A stretch of 60,716 bases of DNA from Betaproteobacteria bacterium (GTDB lineage: Bacteria > Pseudomonadota > Gammaproteobacteria > Burkholderiales > SG8-39): assembly GCA_005884455.1 (NCBI GenBank), contig VBCH01000210.1, positions 1 to 60,716 on the forward strand. Direction: 5' to 3'. The notes beneath the pieces are model-generated. The model searched no databases. It was not told where the DNA came from and saw nothing but the letters and a program-made list of their open reading frames with translations. Shown here in pieces: positions 25,556 through 34,912 of this stretch (positions are counted from its first letter, which is position 1; each line of letters opens with the position of its first letter). The translations under genes were made by a program, and so were the position numbers.

Positions 25556-27925
25556 ATGAGCGCGGTATTGCAAACGCATCCGGGCGCTGCTTCAGACGTC
25601 AATAGCAGGCTGACGTTTCAGAAGAATCTCCAGACCGTCACCAACAAGATCCACGCCACGAGCAACGTGGACGAAATCATGCTGGAAGTCAGCGCCGACA
25701 TTTGTACCCTCTTCAACGCCGACCGGCTGACGATCTATACCGTGGGTGAGGACAAACAGACCATCGTCTCCAAGGTCAAGACCGGCCTCAACTCCTTCAA
25801 GGATCTCAAGCTGCCGATCGCCGAACACTCGATCGCGGGCTACGTCGGGTTGTCGAAGAGGATGCTCAACCTGAGGGACGTGTACGACGAGGGCGAGCTC
25901 AAGTCGCACAACCCGAACCTGCGCTTCCTGCAGGAAGTCGACAAGCGCACCGGTTATCGCACTAAGCAGATGCTAGTCGCGCCCGTTGCGGAGCCGGGCA
26001 GCAGCGAACTCGTCGGCGTGGTCCAGTTGATCAACAACAGGGCGGGCGTGCCGTTCGGACAGCTGGCCGAGGAGGGGGTGGCGGAACTCTGCCAGACGCT
26101 GGCCATCGCGCTCAAGCAGCGCCAAAAGCCGCAGGTCCTCAAGACGAAGTACGACTTTCTGGTGAGCGATGCCGTGATCTCGGCCGCCGAGTTCGAGCTC
26201 GCGGCGCGGTCGGCACGCAAGAAGGCCGTCGACGTCGAGACGGTGCTGATCGAGGAGTTCCAGGTCAAGATTCCCGCGATCGGCGCGGCCCTTGCGAAGT
26301 TCTTCGGAGTGCCGTACGAACCGTTCAAGCCCGACCGCATCAAACCGATGGATCTGCTGAAAAACCTGAAACGCGATTACGTCGAGTCCAACCAGTGGGT
26401 ACCGATCGAGGAAGCGAAGGAAGGTCTGGTCATCCTTTGTCTCGACCCCGAGAGGGTGAAGAGCTCCAGAATCGTCCAGAATGTCTTTGCGGCGCGCAAG
26501 CTCGCGTATCGAGTTACGACTCTCAAAGAGTTCAGGGAAACGCTCAAGGCGTTCTACGGGGCGGAAGCCGCCGACACCGGCGACATCGGCGACATGCTTT
26601 CGGATCTCGAAGAGGACGAGATTCCCGAGGTGGTCGGCGGCGACGACGATGTGTCTGCAGCGGCCGACAACGAGCTGGTCAAGCTGGTCAACAAGATCAT
26701 CATCGATGCGTACAACCAGGGAGCGTCAGACATTCACATCGAGCCCTACCCCGGCAAAGGCAAGACCGAGATCAGGCTGAGGAAGGACGGAACGCTGGTT
26801 CCCTATATCGAGGTCCCGGGTTCCTACCGAAACGCGATGGTGGCGCGCATCAAGATCATGTGCGATCTCGACATTTCCGAGAAGCGCAAGCCGCAGGACG
26901 GGAAAATCAAATTCAAGAAATTCGGACCGCTCGATATCGAGCTGCGCGTGGCGACGATCCCGTCCCAAGGCGGGGTCGAAGACATCGTCATGCGTATCCT
27001 CGCGGCGGGGGAGCCCATCCCCCTGGACAAGCTCGGCCTTTCGCCTTCCAATCTGCCAAAGCTCAAGGAAACGGTGAGCAAGCCTTACGGGCTGTTCTTT
27101 TGCTGCGGTCCGACGGGCTCGGGGAAGACGACGACGCTCCACTCGGTACTGGGTTTTCTCAACACACCAGATACCAAGATCTGGACGGCGGAGGATCCGG
27201 TCGAAATCACGCAGAAGGGCCTGCGTCAGGTCCAGGTCAACAAGAAGGCCGGCCTCGATTTCGCAGTCGTGATGAAATCGTTTCTGCGGGCCGATCCCGA
27301 CATCATCATGGTCGGCGAGATGCGCGACAAGGAAACCACGTCCACGGGCATAGAAGCGTCGCTGACAGGCCACCTCGTGTTCGCCACCTTGCACACGAAC
27401 AGCGCGCCGGAGTCGATCACCCGGTTGCTGGACATGGGCATGGACCCCTTCAACTTTGCCGATGCGCTGCTCGGGATCCTTGCGCAGCGGCTGGCAAAGC
27501 GTCTGTGCGGCAAATGCAAGCAAGCTTACTCGCCGGGCGCTGACGAAATGAAGCACATGCTCCAGGAATACTGCTCCGAGCTGCTCAACACCGGACCGTT
27601 CAAGAGGGACGCCAAGTCCGCCTACGAGAACGTCTACCGGGATTTGGCGAGAAGCTACGCCGGCGACAAAGGTCACTTCACGCTCTATCGGGCCAAGGGC
27701 TGCGACGCCTGCGGCAATTCCGGCTACAAAGGCCGGGTCGGCCTCCATGAACTACTGATCGCCTCCGACACTCTCAAGAAGCTTATCCAGGAGCACGCGC
27801 GTGTCGCGGAAATCCTCGCTGTCAGTCTCGAGGAAGGCATGCGAACCCTGAAGATGGATGGGATCGAAAAGGTACTTCAGGGAATTACCGACATGCCGCA
27901 GGTGCGCGCGGTCTGCATCAAGTAG
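25556..27925 (+). CDS. GAF-domain GspE/PilB-type secretion ATPase
   Basis: 789 aa. An N-terminal GAF domain (about 20-180) precedes a GspE N-terminal (MshEN-like) segment (about 200-340) and a type II secretion/type IV pilus assembly ATPase core (about 370-740). Walker A is GPTGSGKTTT with Lys524; Walker B and the Asp/His boxes follow (IIMVGEMRDKET, GHLVFATLHTNS). The zinc cysteines are CGKCK and CDACG. No gspF or gspG gene is adjacent, so this is an orphan ATPase with a built-in sensor. TAAGGTGG precedes the ATG at 25556. A ten-codon frame (25527-25559) overlaps that ATG and may couple translation. The 240 bases upstream hold no gene I can support. Confidence 0.9.
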   Translation: MSAVLQTHPGAASDVNSRLTFQKNLQTVTNKIHATSNVDEIMLEVSADICTLFNADRLTIYTVGEDKQTIVSKVKTGLNSFKDLKLPIAEHSIAGYVGLSKRMLNLRDVYDEGELKSHNPNLRFLQEVDKRTGYRTKQMLVAPVAEPGSSELVGVVQLINNRAGVPFGQLAEEGVAELCQTLAIALKQRQKPQVLKTKYDFLVSDAVISAAEFELAARSARKKAVDVETVLIEEFQVKIPAIGAALAKFFGVPYEPFKPDRIKPMDLLKNLKRDYVESNQWVPIEEAKEGLVILCLDPERVKSSRIVQNVFAARKLAYRVTTLKEFRETLKAFYGAEAADTGDIGDMLSDLEEDEIPEVVGGDDDVSAAADNELVKLVNKIIIDAYNQGASDIHIEPYPGKGKTEIRLRKDGTLVPYIEVPGSYRNAMVARIKIMCDLDISEKRKPQDGKIKFKKFGPLDIELRVATIPSQGGVEDIVMRILAAGEPIPLDKLGLSPSNLPKLKETVSKPYGLFFCCGPTGSGKTTTLHSVLGFLNTPDTKIWTAEDPVEITQKGLRQVQVNKKAGLDFAVVMKSFLRADPDIIMVGEMRDKETTSTGIEASLTGHLVFATLHTNSAPESITRLLDMGMDPFNFADALLGILAQRLAKRLCGKCKQAYSPGADEMKHMLQEYCSELLNTGPFKRDAKSAYENVYRDLARSYAGDKGHFTLYRAKGCDACGNSGYKGRVGLHELLIASDTLKKLIQEHARVAEILAVSLEEGMRTLKMDGIEKVLQGITDMPQVRAVCIK

Positions 27926-27968
27926 CGGGTCGCTCCACGCGGGCTGCCGCCCAGACCGGGGATTGCTC

Positions 27969-29624
27969 TTGGAGACCGTTGAAGATCTGTTTCGCCGCCT
28001 CGAGCAACTCAACGAGATAGGCGCGGCGCTGTCCCAGGAAAAGGACATCGACCACCTGCTCGAGAAAATCCTCCTTGCGGCGAAGGCGATCACGCGCGCG
28101 GCCGGCGGCACCTTGTACGTGCTGGAGCCCTCCGACGAGGGACCACAGCTCAGGTTTGCGATCATGCGAAACGAGGCTATGGGCATCGCGATGGGCGGGA
28201 CCACCGGCAACCCGATACCGTTCTATCCGGTGCACCTCTACGGAAAGGACGGAACACCGAACAACCAGATGGTCGCCGCCTACACCGCCCTAACTGGCAA
28301 GACGGTGAATATCGCCGATGCATATTCGGGAGAGGGTTTCGATTTCTCCGGGACGCGCAATTTCGACAAGAAGACCGGGTACCGCTCGAAGGCCTTCCTC
28401 ACGGTGCCGATGAAGAACCACGAAAGCGAGATAATCGGCGTCCTTCAGCTTATCAACAGCGTGGATCCCGCGACGAACGAGATCGGGCCTTTCTCGCATT
28501 CGGACCAGCGCCTCGCGGAATCGCTCGCTTCTCAGGCCGCCATCGCGCTCACCAATCGCAACCTCATCAATCAATTGGAGGAGCTGTTCGAGTCCTTCAT
28601 AGAGCTCATCAACACCGCGATCGACGAAAAGTCCAAGTATACCGGCGGACACTGCCAGCGTGTCCCGGTGCTCACCATGATGCTTGCCGAAGCCGTCAAT
28701 GAGACGACTGAAGGGCCGCTCGGAAACTTCAACATGAGCGAGAAGGACCGTTACGAGCTGAAAATAGCGGGCATGCTGCATGACTGCGGGAAAGTTACGA
28801 CGCCTGTCCACGTCGTGGACAAGGCGACCAAACTGGAAACAATCTTCGACCGCATCAGTCTCGTCGACACGCGGTTCGAAGTGCTGAAACGGGATCTGGA
28901 AATCGCCGCGTTGAAGGAGAAGCTTAAGCTCCTTGGCGAATCGGCGCTGGATGAGGTGGTTGCGCGCAAGCGGTTCGCCCAAATCGATCAGACGTTGCGG
29001 GACAGGTTGCGCCAAGTCGATGCCGATCGCGAATTTCTGCGTCACGCCAATGTCGGAGGTGAGGCCATGGCCCCTGAAGAGCGGGAAAGAGTGAACCGGA
29101 TCGGCACCGAGTACAAGTGGATCGACGTTTCAGGAGGGACGGCGGATTTCCTCACCGATGATGAAATCAAGAATCTTACGATCTCGCGGGGTACGCTCAC
29201 CGACGAGGAGCGCGAGAAGATCAATCACCATATCGTTGCGACCATCAAGATGCTGGAAGCGCTGCCGTGGCCGAAGCATCTGAGTCACGTACCGGAGTAC
29301 GCCGGGGGTCACCACGAGCGCATGGACGGGAAGGGTTATCCTCGTGGATTGAAGCGGGAGCAGATGTCGGTGCAGGCGAGAGTCATGGGGATCGCGGATA
29401 TTTTCGAGGCGCTGACCGCCAAGGACAGACCTTACAAGCGCGGCAAGACGCTTTCCGAGTCGTTGAAGATCCTCGGGAACTTCAGGCTGAACGGACATAT
29501 CGACCCGGATTTGTTCGACATATTTGTCCGCAAGAAGATCTATCTCCGCTACGCCGAGCAATTTCTCGATCCCGATCAGATCGACGAGGTCGACGAAAGC
29601 AGAATACCCGGATTTGCCGCTTGA
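27969..29624 (+). CDS. GAF/HD-GYP domain protein (probable c-di-GMP phosphodiesterase)
   Basis: 551 aa from TTG at 27969. A GAF domain (about 15-190) precedes an HD-GYP domain. The HD dyad is His271-Asp272 (LHDCGK), the later His448-His449 pair lies in HHERMDGKGYP, and Gly456-Tyr457-Pro458 is the GYP. The usual distance from HD to the HHE motif is about 60 residues. Here it is 176, because of a charged, partly coiled-coil insertion (about 290-400). The start is uncertain: a TTG at 27963 is equally possible, and no ATG or GTG fits. It follows the GAF-GspE gene by 43 bases, suggesting c-di-GMP control of the same machine. Confidence 0.85.
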   Translation: METVEDLFRRLEQLNEIGAALSQEKDIDHLLEKILLAAKAITRAAGGTLYVLEPSDEGPQLRFAIMRNEAMGIAMGGTTGNPIPFYPVHLYGKDGTPNNQMVAAYTALTGKTVNIADAYSGEGFDFSGTRNFDKKTGYRSKAFLTVPMKNHESEIIGVLQLINSVDPATNEIGPFSHSDQRLAESLASQAAIALTNRNLINQLEELFESFIELINTAIDEKSKYTGGHCQRVPVLTMMLAEAVNETTEGPLGNFNMSEKDRYELKIAGMLHDCGKVTTPVHVVDKATKLETIFDRISLVDTRFEVLKRDLEIAALKEKLKLLGESALDEVVARKRFAQIDQTLRDRLRQVDADREFLRHANVGGEAMAPEERERVNRIGTEYKWIDVSGGTADFLTDDEIKNLTISRGTLTDEEREKINHHIVATIKMLEALPWPKHLSHVPEYAGGHHERMDGKGYPRGLKREQMSVQARVMGIADIFEALTAKDRPYKRGKTLSESLKILGNFRLNGHIDPDLFDIFVRKKIYLRYAEQFLDPDQIDEVDESRIPGFAA

Positions 29625-29682
29625 TCCCGCTCGACCCGACATCGGTCGCCGGGATTGGCGCTCCTTCTGGATTCCATCGATG

Positions 29683-30021
29683 ATGGCAATTTTTCAGTGG
29701 TTCGATACCGAGGAAATCGACGAGTTTGCACGGTCGATCGCCGCCGAACTCGTCAAGCGCGCGCCCCCCGCGGGTCTGGAGGCGCAGGACGAGAAGGCGT
29801 CAAAGCGGCTAAGAAATACGCATCAGGCGGTCTTCTCCCGTGCCGAGCAATTCGCGCGTACCCACAAGCTCAATATCTACAAGAAAGCGCGCCTGGGCAA
29901 TCAATTCCGATGGGCGCTGAAGGAAGCCGGATACCCCAAGGCGTTCGTCGAGACGTGGACCTACGAGCTGATCACTCTGATTGCGCTCAAATCGGCGCCT
30001 CCCCCGACACCGGGTCGTTGA
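29683..30021 (+). CDS. Small hypothetical protein (112 aa)
   Basis: I do not recognise a family. It is soluble, helical and rich in charged residues, starting MAIFQWFDTEEIDEFA and ending in a short proline tail. Tandem ATGs at 29680 and 29683 are possible starts. It sits between the HD-GYP gene and the TPR glycosyltransferase gene, four bases before the latter's ATG, so it belongs to the same transcript. It has no signal peptide, cysteine pair or membrane segment. Confidence 0.6.
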   Translation: MAIFQWFDTEEIDEFARSIAAELVKRAPPAGLEAQDEKASKRLRNTHQAVFSRAEQFARTHKLNIYKKARLGNQFRWALKEAGYPKAFVETWTYELITLIALKSAPPPTPGR

Positions 30022-30025
30022 GCGT

Positions 30026-32419
30026 ATGCTCGAACGGCTGTTCAGGTCCCGTAAGGGGGCAGCGGAAAAGCGCCCGACTCCGAGCCCTTCGGGCGCGGGC
30101 GAAGATCTCCTCGTCTTCGTTTCACGCAAGCTGCACGCCGCCCTACAACACCATCAGGCAGGGCGTCTGCGTGAGGCAGAGGCGGCCTACCGAGAAATGC
30201 TGGCAGTCGATCCGGAAAACATCGACGCGCTGCACTTCTTGGGCGTCATCTCGCATCAGCGGGGCGAACATGGACGGGCCGCCGAGTTGATATCGCGGGC
30301 GCTCGAGCGCAATCCCTCGAATGCGCCCGCCCACAACAACCTCGGCAATGCGCTGGGAGCGCAAGGAAAGCTCAACGAGGCCGTCGTCTCCTACCTGAAC
30401 GCTCTGGCGCTCGACCCGGATTACGTCGATGCACTCGTCAATCTGGGTGCCGCCCTCAGGGCCCAAGGCAAGCCGGATCGCGCCCTCGCTTGCTACCAGC
30501 GGGCTCTCGCTCTCGCACCCAATGCTCCTGCGGCGCGCGCCGGGCTGCAGGATGTCCTCAGGGATCAGAGCAGTGTCGGCAAAGCCGCAATCCGCTCTGA
30601 CAAGGCACCGACGCTTGAGCCCGAATCCTGTGAATGGCACTTCGGTCAGGGGAATTCCTACAAGGACCAGGCTCAATGGGATGAAGCCGTCGCCAGTTAC
30701 GAGAGAGCCTTGTCACTGGCTCCCGATTTTTCCCCGGCATATGTCAACCTGGGCAACGTGCTCAATGTCCAGGGCAAGCCTGACCAGGCAATTGCTTGCT
30801 ACCGGAAGGCGCTCGTGATCGAGCCCGACCTGCTCGAGGCGCATTACAATCTCGCGGACGTCCTGCGGGATCAAAACAGGCTGAATGAAGCGATTCCCTG
30901 CTACGAAAAGGTCCTCGCACTCCGGCCGGATCTCCCCGAAGCGCATTGGGGCCTGGGTCACGTTTTCAGAAACCAGGGCCGATTGAACGAAGGGCTCGAC
31001 TGCAACAGGAAGGCGCTCTCCCTCGATCCCGAGTACGTCGAGGCGCGCTGGGCGCTTGCGATGTCGCAAATACCCAAGATGTACGGGACGGACGCCGATC
31101 CCACGAGTTGCAGGACCGCGTTCGTCGGGCAGCTGGATGAGCTGGAGCGCTGGTTTGACGGGACCCGGAGCGCGCAGGGTTTCAAGGCGGTGGGTACCCA
31201 ACAACCTTTTCCGCTGGCGTATCAGGAAGAAAACAACCGCAGTTTGCTCAAGCGCTACGGAAGTCTGTGTACGCGACTGATGGGCGAGTGGTTCGCAAGG
31301 CAGGGCTTCGTCGCTCCCGGAAGACGCAGACCCGACGGCGTGATCCGTGTCGGTATCGCCTCGCAATACTTTTGGAACCACTCGGTCTGGAATGCCATCG
31401 TCAAGGGGTGGTTCGAGAAAATCGGCCGCGAGCGCTTCGCCCTCTACGCGTTCTATTTCGGCGTTCGTGAAGACCAAGAGACCCTGTTTGCGAAGTCTTC
31501 CGCAGCGCGTTTCGAGCAGGGAGCAAGGCCTCTGCAGCGCTGGGTGCAGGACATCATCGACCAGCAACTGGACGTCCTGATCTATCCGGAGATCGGGATG
31601 GATCCGATGTCGATAAAGCTCGCCAGCTTGCGCCTTGCGCCGGTCCAGGTGGCGACGTGGGGGCATCCCGAGACGACCGGGCTGCCGACGATCGATTACT
31701 ACCTGTCCGCGGAAGAAATGGAGCCACCCGACGCGCAGGAGAATTACACGGAACGGCTGATTACCTTGCCCAGCCTGGGTTGTTTCTATCGACCTTGGGG
31801 AGGCAAACCCATCCATCCCGATCTTGGGAAACTGGGCATCGACGTCCGGTCTCCCCTTTTTCTGTGCCCCGGCATGCCATTCAAATACGCACCTCAACAC
31901 GATTGGGTTATTGCCGAAATCGCCCGCAGGTTGGGCCGGTGCCAGTTTATTTTCTTCATACCCGAGGTGAGCAATCTGGCCGAAAAATTGCGACAGCGAC
32001 TCGAAGCCGTTTTCACCCGATACGGCCTGAATATCGATCAACATGTGATCTTCATTCCCTGGCTGACCGGCCCGGCGTTTGACGGACTGCTCGATCGGGC
32101 CGATGTCTTCCTGGACACCATCGGCTTCTCGGGCTTCAACACCGCGATGCAGGCGGTTGAGCGCGGGACCCCGATCGTGACTTGGGAAGGGCGGTTTCTG
32201 CGCGGCAGGCTGGCGAGCGGCATCCTGAAGCGGATGGGATTGCAGGAGCTGGTCGCTGGGTCGGAGGAAGACTACATTTCGCTTGCGGTCAAGCTCATCC
32301 GGGACGGTGAATACCGCGAGCGCGCCCGCAAGCGCATCGAAGCGGAACGCCACGTTCTCTTCGAGGATATGGCGCCGATACGCGCCTTGGAGAGCTTCCT
32401 GGCTGAGGTCGCGAAGTGA
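30026..32419 (+). CDS. TPR-repeat OGT/SPINDLY-like glycosyltransferase
   Basis: 797 aa. About eight tetratricopeptide repeats (roughly 35-360) are followed by a GT41-like catalytic region (about 430-795). Recognisable pieces are VQVATWGHPETTGLPTIDYY, GCFYRP and DTIGFSGFNTAMQAVERGTP followed by GRLASGILKRMGL, which mirror the UDP-sugar-binding segments of bacterial OGT-like proteins. It has no signal peptide, so it would modify cytoplasmic proteins or pre-secretion substrates. The start ATG at 30026 follows the small gene by four bases. It lies directly upstream of pilA, and pilin or another pilus component is an attractive, untested substrate. Confidence 0.85.
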   Translation: MLERLFRSRKGAAEKRPTPSPSGAGEDLLVFVSRKLHAALQHHQAGRLREAEAAYREMLAVDPENIDALHFLGVISHQRGEHGRAAELISRALERNPSNAPAHNNLGNALGAQGKLNEAVVSYLNALALDPDYVDALVNLGAALRAQGKPDRALACYQRALALAPNAPAARAGLQDVLRDQSSVGKAAIRSDKAPTLEPESCEWHFGQGNSYKDQAQWDEAVASYERALSLAPDFSPAYVNLGNVLNVQGKPDQAIACYRKALVIEPDLLEAHYNLADVLRDQNRLNEAIPCYEKVLALRPDLPEAHWGLGHVFRNQGRLNEGLDCNRKALSLDPEYVEARWALAMSQIPKMYGTDADPTSCRTAFVGQLDELERWFDGTRSAQGFKAVGTQQPFPLAYQEENNRSLLKRYGSLCTRLMGEWFARQGFVAPGRRRPDGVIRVGIASQYFWNHSVWNAIVKGWFEKIGRERFALYAFYFGVREDQETLFAKSSAARFEQGARPLQRWVQDIIDQQLDVLIYPEIGMDPMSIKLASLRLAPVQVATWGHPETTGLPTIDYYLSAEEMEPPDAQENYTERLITLPSLGCFYRPWGGKPIHPDLGKLGIDVRSPLFLCPGMPFKYAPQHDWVIAEIARRLGRCQFIFFIPEVSNLAEKLRQRLEAVFTRYGLNIDQHVIFIPWLTGPAFDGLLDRADVFLDTIGFSGFNTAMQAVERGTPIVTWEGRFLRGRLASGILKRMGLQELVAGSEEDYISLAVKLIRDGEYRERARKRIEAERHVLFEDMAPIRALESFLAEVAK

Positions 32420-32572
32420 CGCCGCGTCAGCCAATGCGACCGAGCCGGTGACGTTCAGCGTCAGACTGTGCCGCATTTTAGATCGAAGCCGTTCCTTTCC
32501 ATAGCCGAATCAAGCTCTGTAAATGACTTAAAATGTCATAAAAACAATGGAATAAGTCCGACGTTCCAAGGG

Positions 32573-32588
32573 CGGCATGCGACTTGCT
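32573..32588 (+). promoter_or_regulatory. Sigma-54-type promoter of pilA
   Basis: CGGCATG-N4-TTGCT matches the sigma-54 consensus TGGCACG-N4-TTGCW at 10 of 12 fixed positions, with the invariant GG (32574-32575) and GC (32586-32587) exactly 12 bases apart. A start near 32598 leaves about 37 bases before pilA. About 35 bases upstream is an inverted TGAC/GTCA repeat (32524-32538) in AT-rich DNA, a possible activator (PilR) site. pilA genes are commonly sigma-54 dependent. Confidence 0.65.
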
Positions 32589-32634
32589 CTTACCAACCCA
32601 GGCGCCATATCGGCGTGTCGAGAAGGGAGTATCC

Positions 32635-33132
32635 ATGAGAGCGATTCAGAAGGGCTTTACCTTGATCGAGTTGATGATCGTAGTTGCGATCATCGGCATT
32701 CTGGCCGCAGTAGCACTACCGGCGTATCAGGACTACAGCAACCGGGCGAAGATATCCGAAGTGATCCTGGCTGCGAGCGCATGCCGCACCTCGATTACCG
32801 AGGTCTTCCAGAGTGCCACCAGCGCGCCTGGGATCAACAACTGGGGCTGCGAAGTCACGAGCGCCACGACCGGCGGGGCCTCGAAGTACGTGCAATATAT
32901 TGCCACGGATGCCAACGGGAAGGTCCAAGTGACGATCCAGGGCTTTGCTCCGGCGACTAATATCAACGGTACGGTGGTCACCTTGGTCCCGCTGAAAAAC
33001 CCCGGTGGGGTGCCGGCGGCCATGAGCTCTACCGACGTGGGTGGAATGACGGTCTTCGGCTGGCGTTGTGGCAACCAGGGCGACGGCACGAACTTGAACC
33101 CGAAGTTCCTGCCTGGCTCCTGCCGCGGCTAA
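32635..33132 (+). CDS. pilA: Type IV major pilin-like protein
   Basis: 165 aa prepilin. The short leader MRAIQKG is followed by the mature N terminus [16 protein letters not shown]; PilD would cut after Gly7 and methylate the Phe. Glu5 of the mature protein is present. The globular domain holds four cysteines: two early (near 48 and 71) and a C-terminal pair (WRCG and PGSCRG) that would close a D-loop. It is rich in Thr, Ser and Asn, consistent with possible glycosylation. AGAAGGGAG precedes the ATG. It is flanked by two putative glycosyltransferases and has its own sigma-54-like promoter and strong terminator. Confidence 0.93.
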   Translation: MRAIQKGFTLIELMIVVAIIGILAAVALPAYQDYSNRAKISEVILAASACRTSITEVFQSATSAPGINNWGCEVTSATTGGASKYVQYIATDANGKVQVTIQGFAPATNINGTVVTLVPLKNPGGVPAAMSSTDVGGMTVFGWRCGNQGDGTNLNPKFLPGSCRG

Positions 33133-33148
33133 GCGCAGCTTCGTAGTG

Positions 33149-33181
33149 AAAAAAGGTACCCTTCGGGGTACCTTTTTTTTT
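33149..33181 (+). terminator. Strong Rho-independent terminator of pilA
   Basis: A perfect 13-bp stem built from AAAAAAGGTACCC and its complement encloses a UUCG tetraloop (33162-33165) and runs into nine T residues. It ends four bases before the next gene's ATG, so that gene depends on read-through or an internal promoter. Confidence 0.95.
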
Positions 33182-33185
33182 CCCT

Positions 33186-34877
33186 ATGCTCGCAAGCATC
33201 TTCGGGCGGTTCCGGCCCTGGATCGCCGCAACCCTCATCGCGGGGTTCGCCTGCGGCCTTTACGGGCCTTTTCTGGGAAGCCCGAGGGTCTTCGACGACT
33301 GGGTGTTTTTCTCGGGACAGAACTTTTCCTACTATGCCACGCATCCGTTCGGCCTTGAGCTGAGGCTTCCTCCGTACTTCTCGCTCGCCGTCACGGAAGT
33401 GGAAATCGGGGGCATGTTCGCCCACCGGATCGTGAGTCTCGCCATCCATATCGCTTGCGCGCTCGCGATTTACAAGCTCATCTGCGATCTGCTGCGGCTG
33501 CCCGCGAACCGACCGGAATCCGCGTCCGCGGCGAACGCCACCGCGTGGGCGTTCATCGGCGCATCCCTATTCGCGATCCATCCGGTAGCCGTGTACGGAG
33601 CAGGCTATCTGGTCCAGCGCACCATCGTCTTCGCCACGCTGTTTTCGCTGTTGTCGATCGTGCTGTTCGTGAGAGGGCTCACGCGCGGCAGCCATGCCGA
33701 CGCGATCACGGCCGGGCTCATGTATTCCATGGCGGTGCTCTCCAAGGAGCACAGCGTGATGTTGCCAGCCGCAGCGGTGCTGACAGTGGCATTGGTCAGG
33801 ACCGAACGGCGCTTCGCCGTTCGTCACGCGGCCCTCTATCTGTCGGTCTGTGCGCCCGCCGCTATTTTCGTGACGTTCCTCAGACGATGGTTGATCGGCG
33901 AGTCGTACGAGCCCGATTACAGTGGCGTCGCTACGCAACTCGAGGGCGTCTTTGGGCATGCGATGTCGGATTTCTCATGGTCGCTGAGCGCAGTCACTCA
34001 GGCGGGCCTCTTCTTCAAGTATCTCGCCTTGTGGCTATGGCCCGATACCCGGGCGATGTCGATCGACGTCCGCGTGGATTTTTTCCAGACATGGTCGACG
34101 GGTTGGGCCATTCTCAAGGTGTCGGCTTTCGTCGGGTTCGGCGTGCTCGGCCTGGTGTTCTTGCGTCGGGGCGGAAGGATCGGAATGGCGGGGTTTGGGA
34201 TGCTCTTTACCTGGATTCTGTTCCTGGCCGAGTTCAGCACGGCTCGATTCCAGGAACCCTTTGTCCTCTACAGGAGCTACTTGTGGGCGCCCGGAGTGCT
34301 GATCGCATTGGCAGCGACGCTGAGCGCGATTCCTCTGCGGGCAGCGATGGCAGCGTCAATACTGGCCATTCCCGTTCTTCTGTACCAGGCCCATGACCGC
34401 TTGGTCACGTTCTCAAGCTCCTTTCTTCTCTGGGAAGATGCAGTTGCAAAACTTCCGGAGAAGCCCGTTCCCTGGGGTTCGCGGACCTTGTACATGATGG
34501 CCAGGGAATACGCGTACGGGGGGCAGCCGCAGAAAGCGATCGAGATCGCCGAAAAATGCATGGCGCAGTACCCGGACACCATTCACTGTCATTACTCCCG
34601 CGGAGTGATTCATCTCCTCCAGGGCCAATACGAATTGGCGCTTCGCCATCTGGCTCGAGCGGTCGAGCTGCAGCCCGACAGCGGAATCGCACACCACCGT
34701 CTCGGATTGGTTTTGGAGCGACTTGGCAGGACGCGGGAAGCGAAGGCGGAGTACGGGCGCGCATCCGATCTGGGCTTCAAGGGTGCGGACCTCGAGATCA
34801 GGCGCCTGGATTCCTCTGGCGCGGACCGTGCGGTCCGGAAAGGGACGCCCAGGCCTCGCGCCGAAAAGGAGCCGTGA
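33186..34877 (+). CDS. Polytopic membrane protein with C-terminal TPRs, possible GT-C pilin glycosyltransferase
   Basis: 563 aa. About ten hydrophobic segments cover residues 10-420. An acidic motif follows the first membrane helix (VFDDWVFFSG near 36), the place where GT-C glycosyltransferases keep their catalytic acid. The C terminus (about 430-535) has two to three TPRs (GQPQKAIEIAEKC, GQYELALRHLARAVELQPDS). The architecture resembles TMTC-type and TfpW-like membrane glycosyltransferases. It is encoded four bases after the pilA terminator with no visible ribosome site, so expression may be low. Function is inferred only from topology and position. Confidence 0.6.
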   Translation: MLASIFGRFRPWIAATLIAGFACGLYGPFLGSPRVFDDWVFFSGQNFSYYATHPFGLELRLPPYFSLAVTEVEIGGMFAHRIVSLAIHIACALAIYKLICDLLRLPANRPESASAANATAWAFIGASLFAIHPVAVYGAGYLVQRTIVFATLFSLLSIVLFVRGLTRGSHADAITAGLMYSMAVLSKEHSVMLPAAAVLTVALVRTERRFAVRHAALYLSVCAPAAIFVTFLRRWLIGESYEPDYSGVATQLEGVFGHAMSDFSWSLSAVTQAGLFFKYLALWLWPDTRAMSIDVRVDFFQTWSTGWAILKVSAFVGFGVLGLVFLRRGGRIGMAGFGMLFTWILFLAEFSTARFQEPFVLYRSYLWAPGVLIALAATLSAIPLRAAMAASILAIPVLLYQAHDRLVTFSSSFLLWEDAVAKLPEKPVPWGSRTLYMMAREYAYGGQPQKAIEIAEKCMAQYPDTIHCHYSRGVIHLLQGQYELALRHLARAVELQPDSGIAHHRLGLVLERLGRTREAKAEYGRASDLGFKGADLEIRRLDSSGADRAVRKGTPRPRAEKEP

Positions 34878-34912
34878 TCAGGCCGCGCGAATTGTCGGAG
34901 GGCCCCCGGCGC

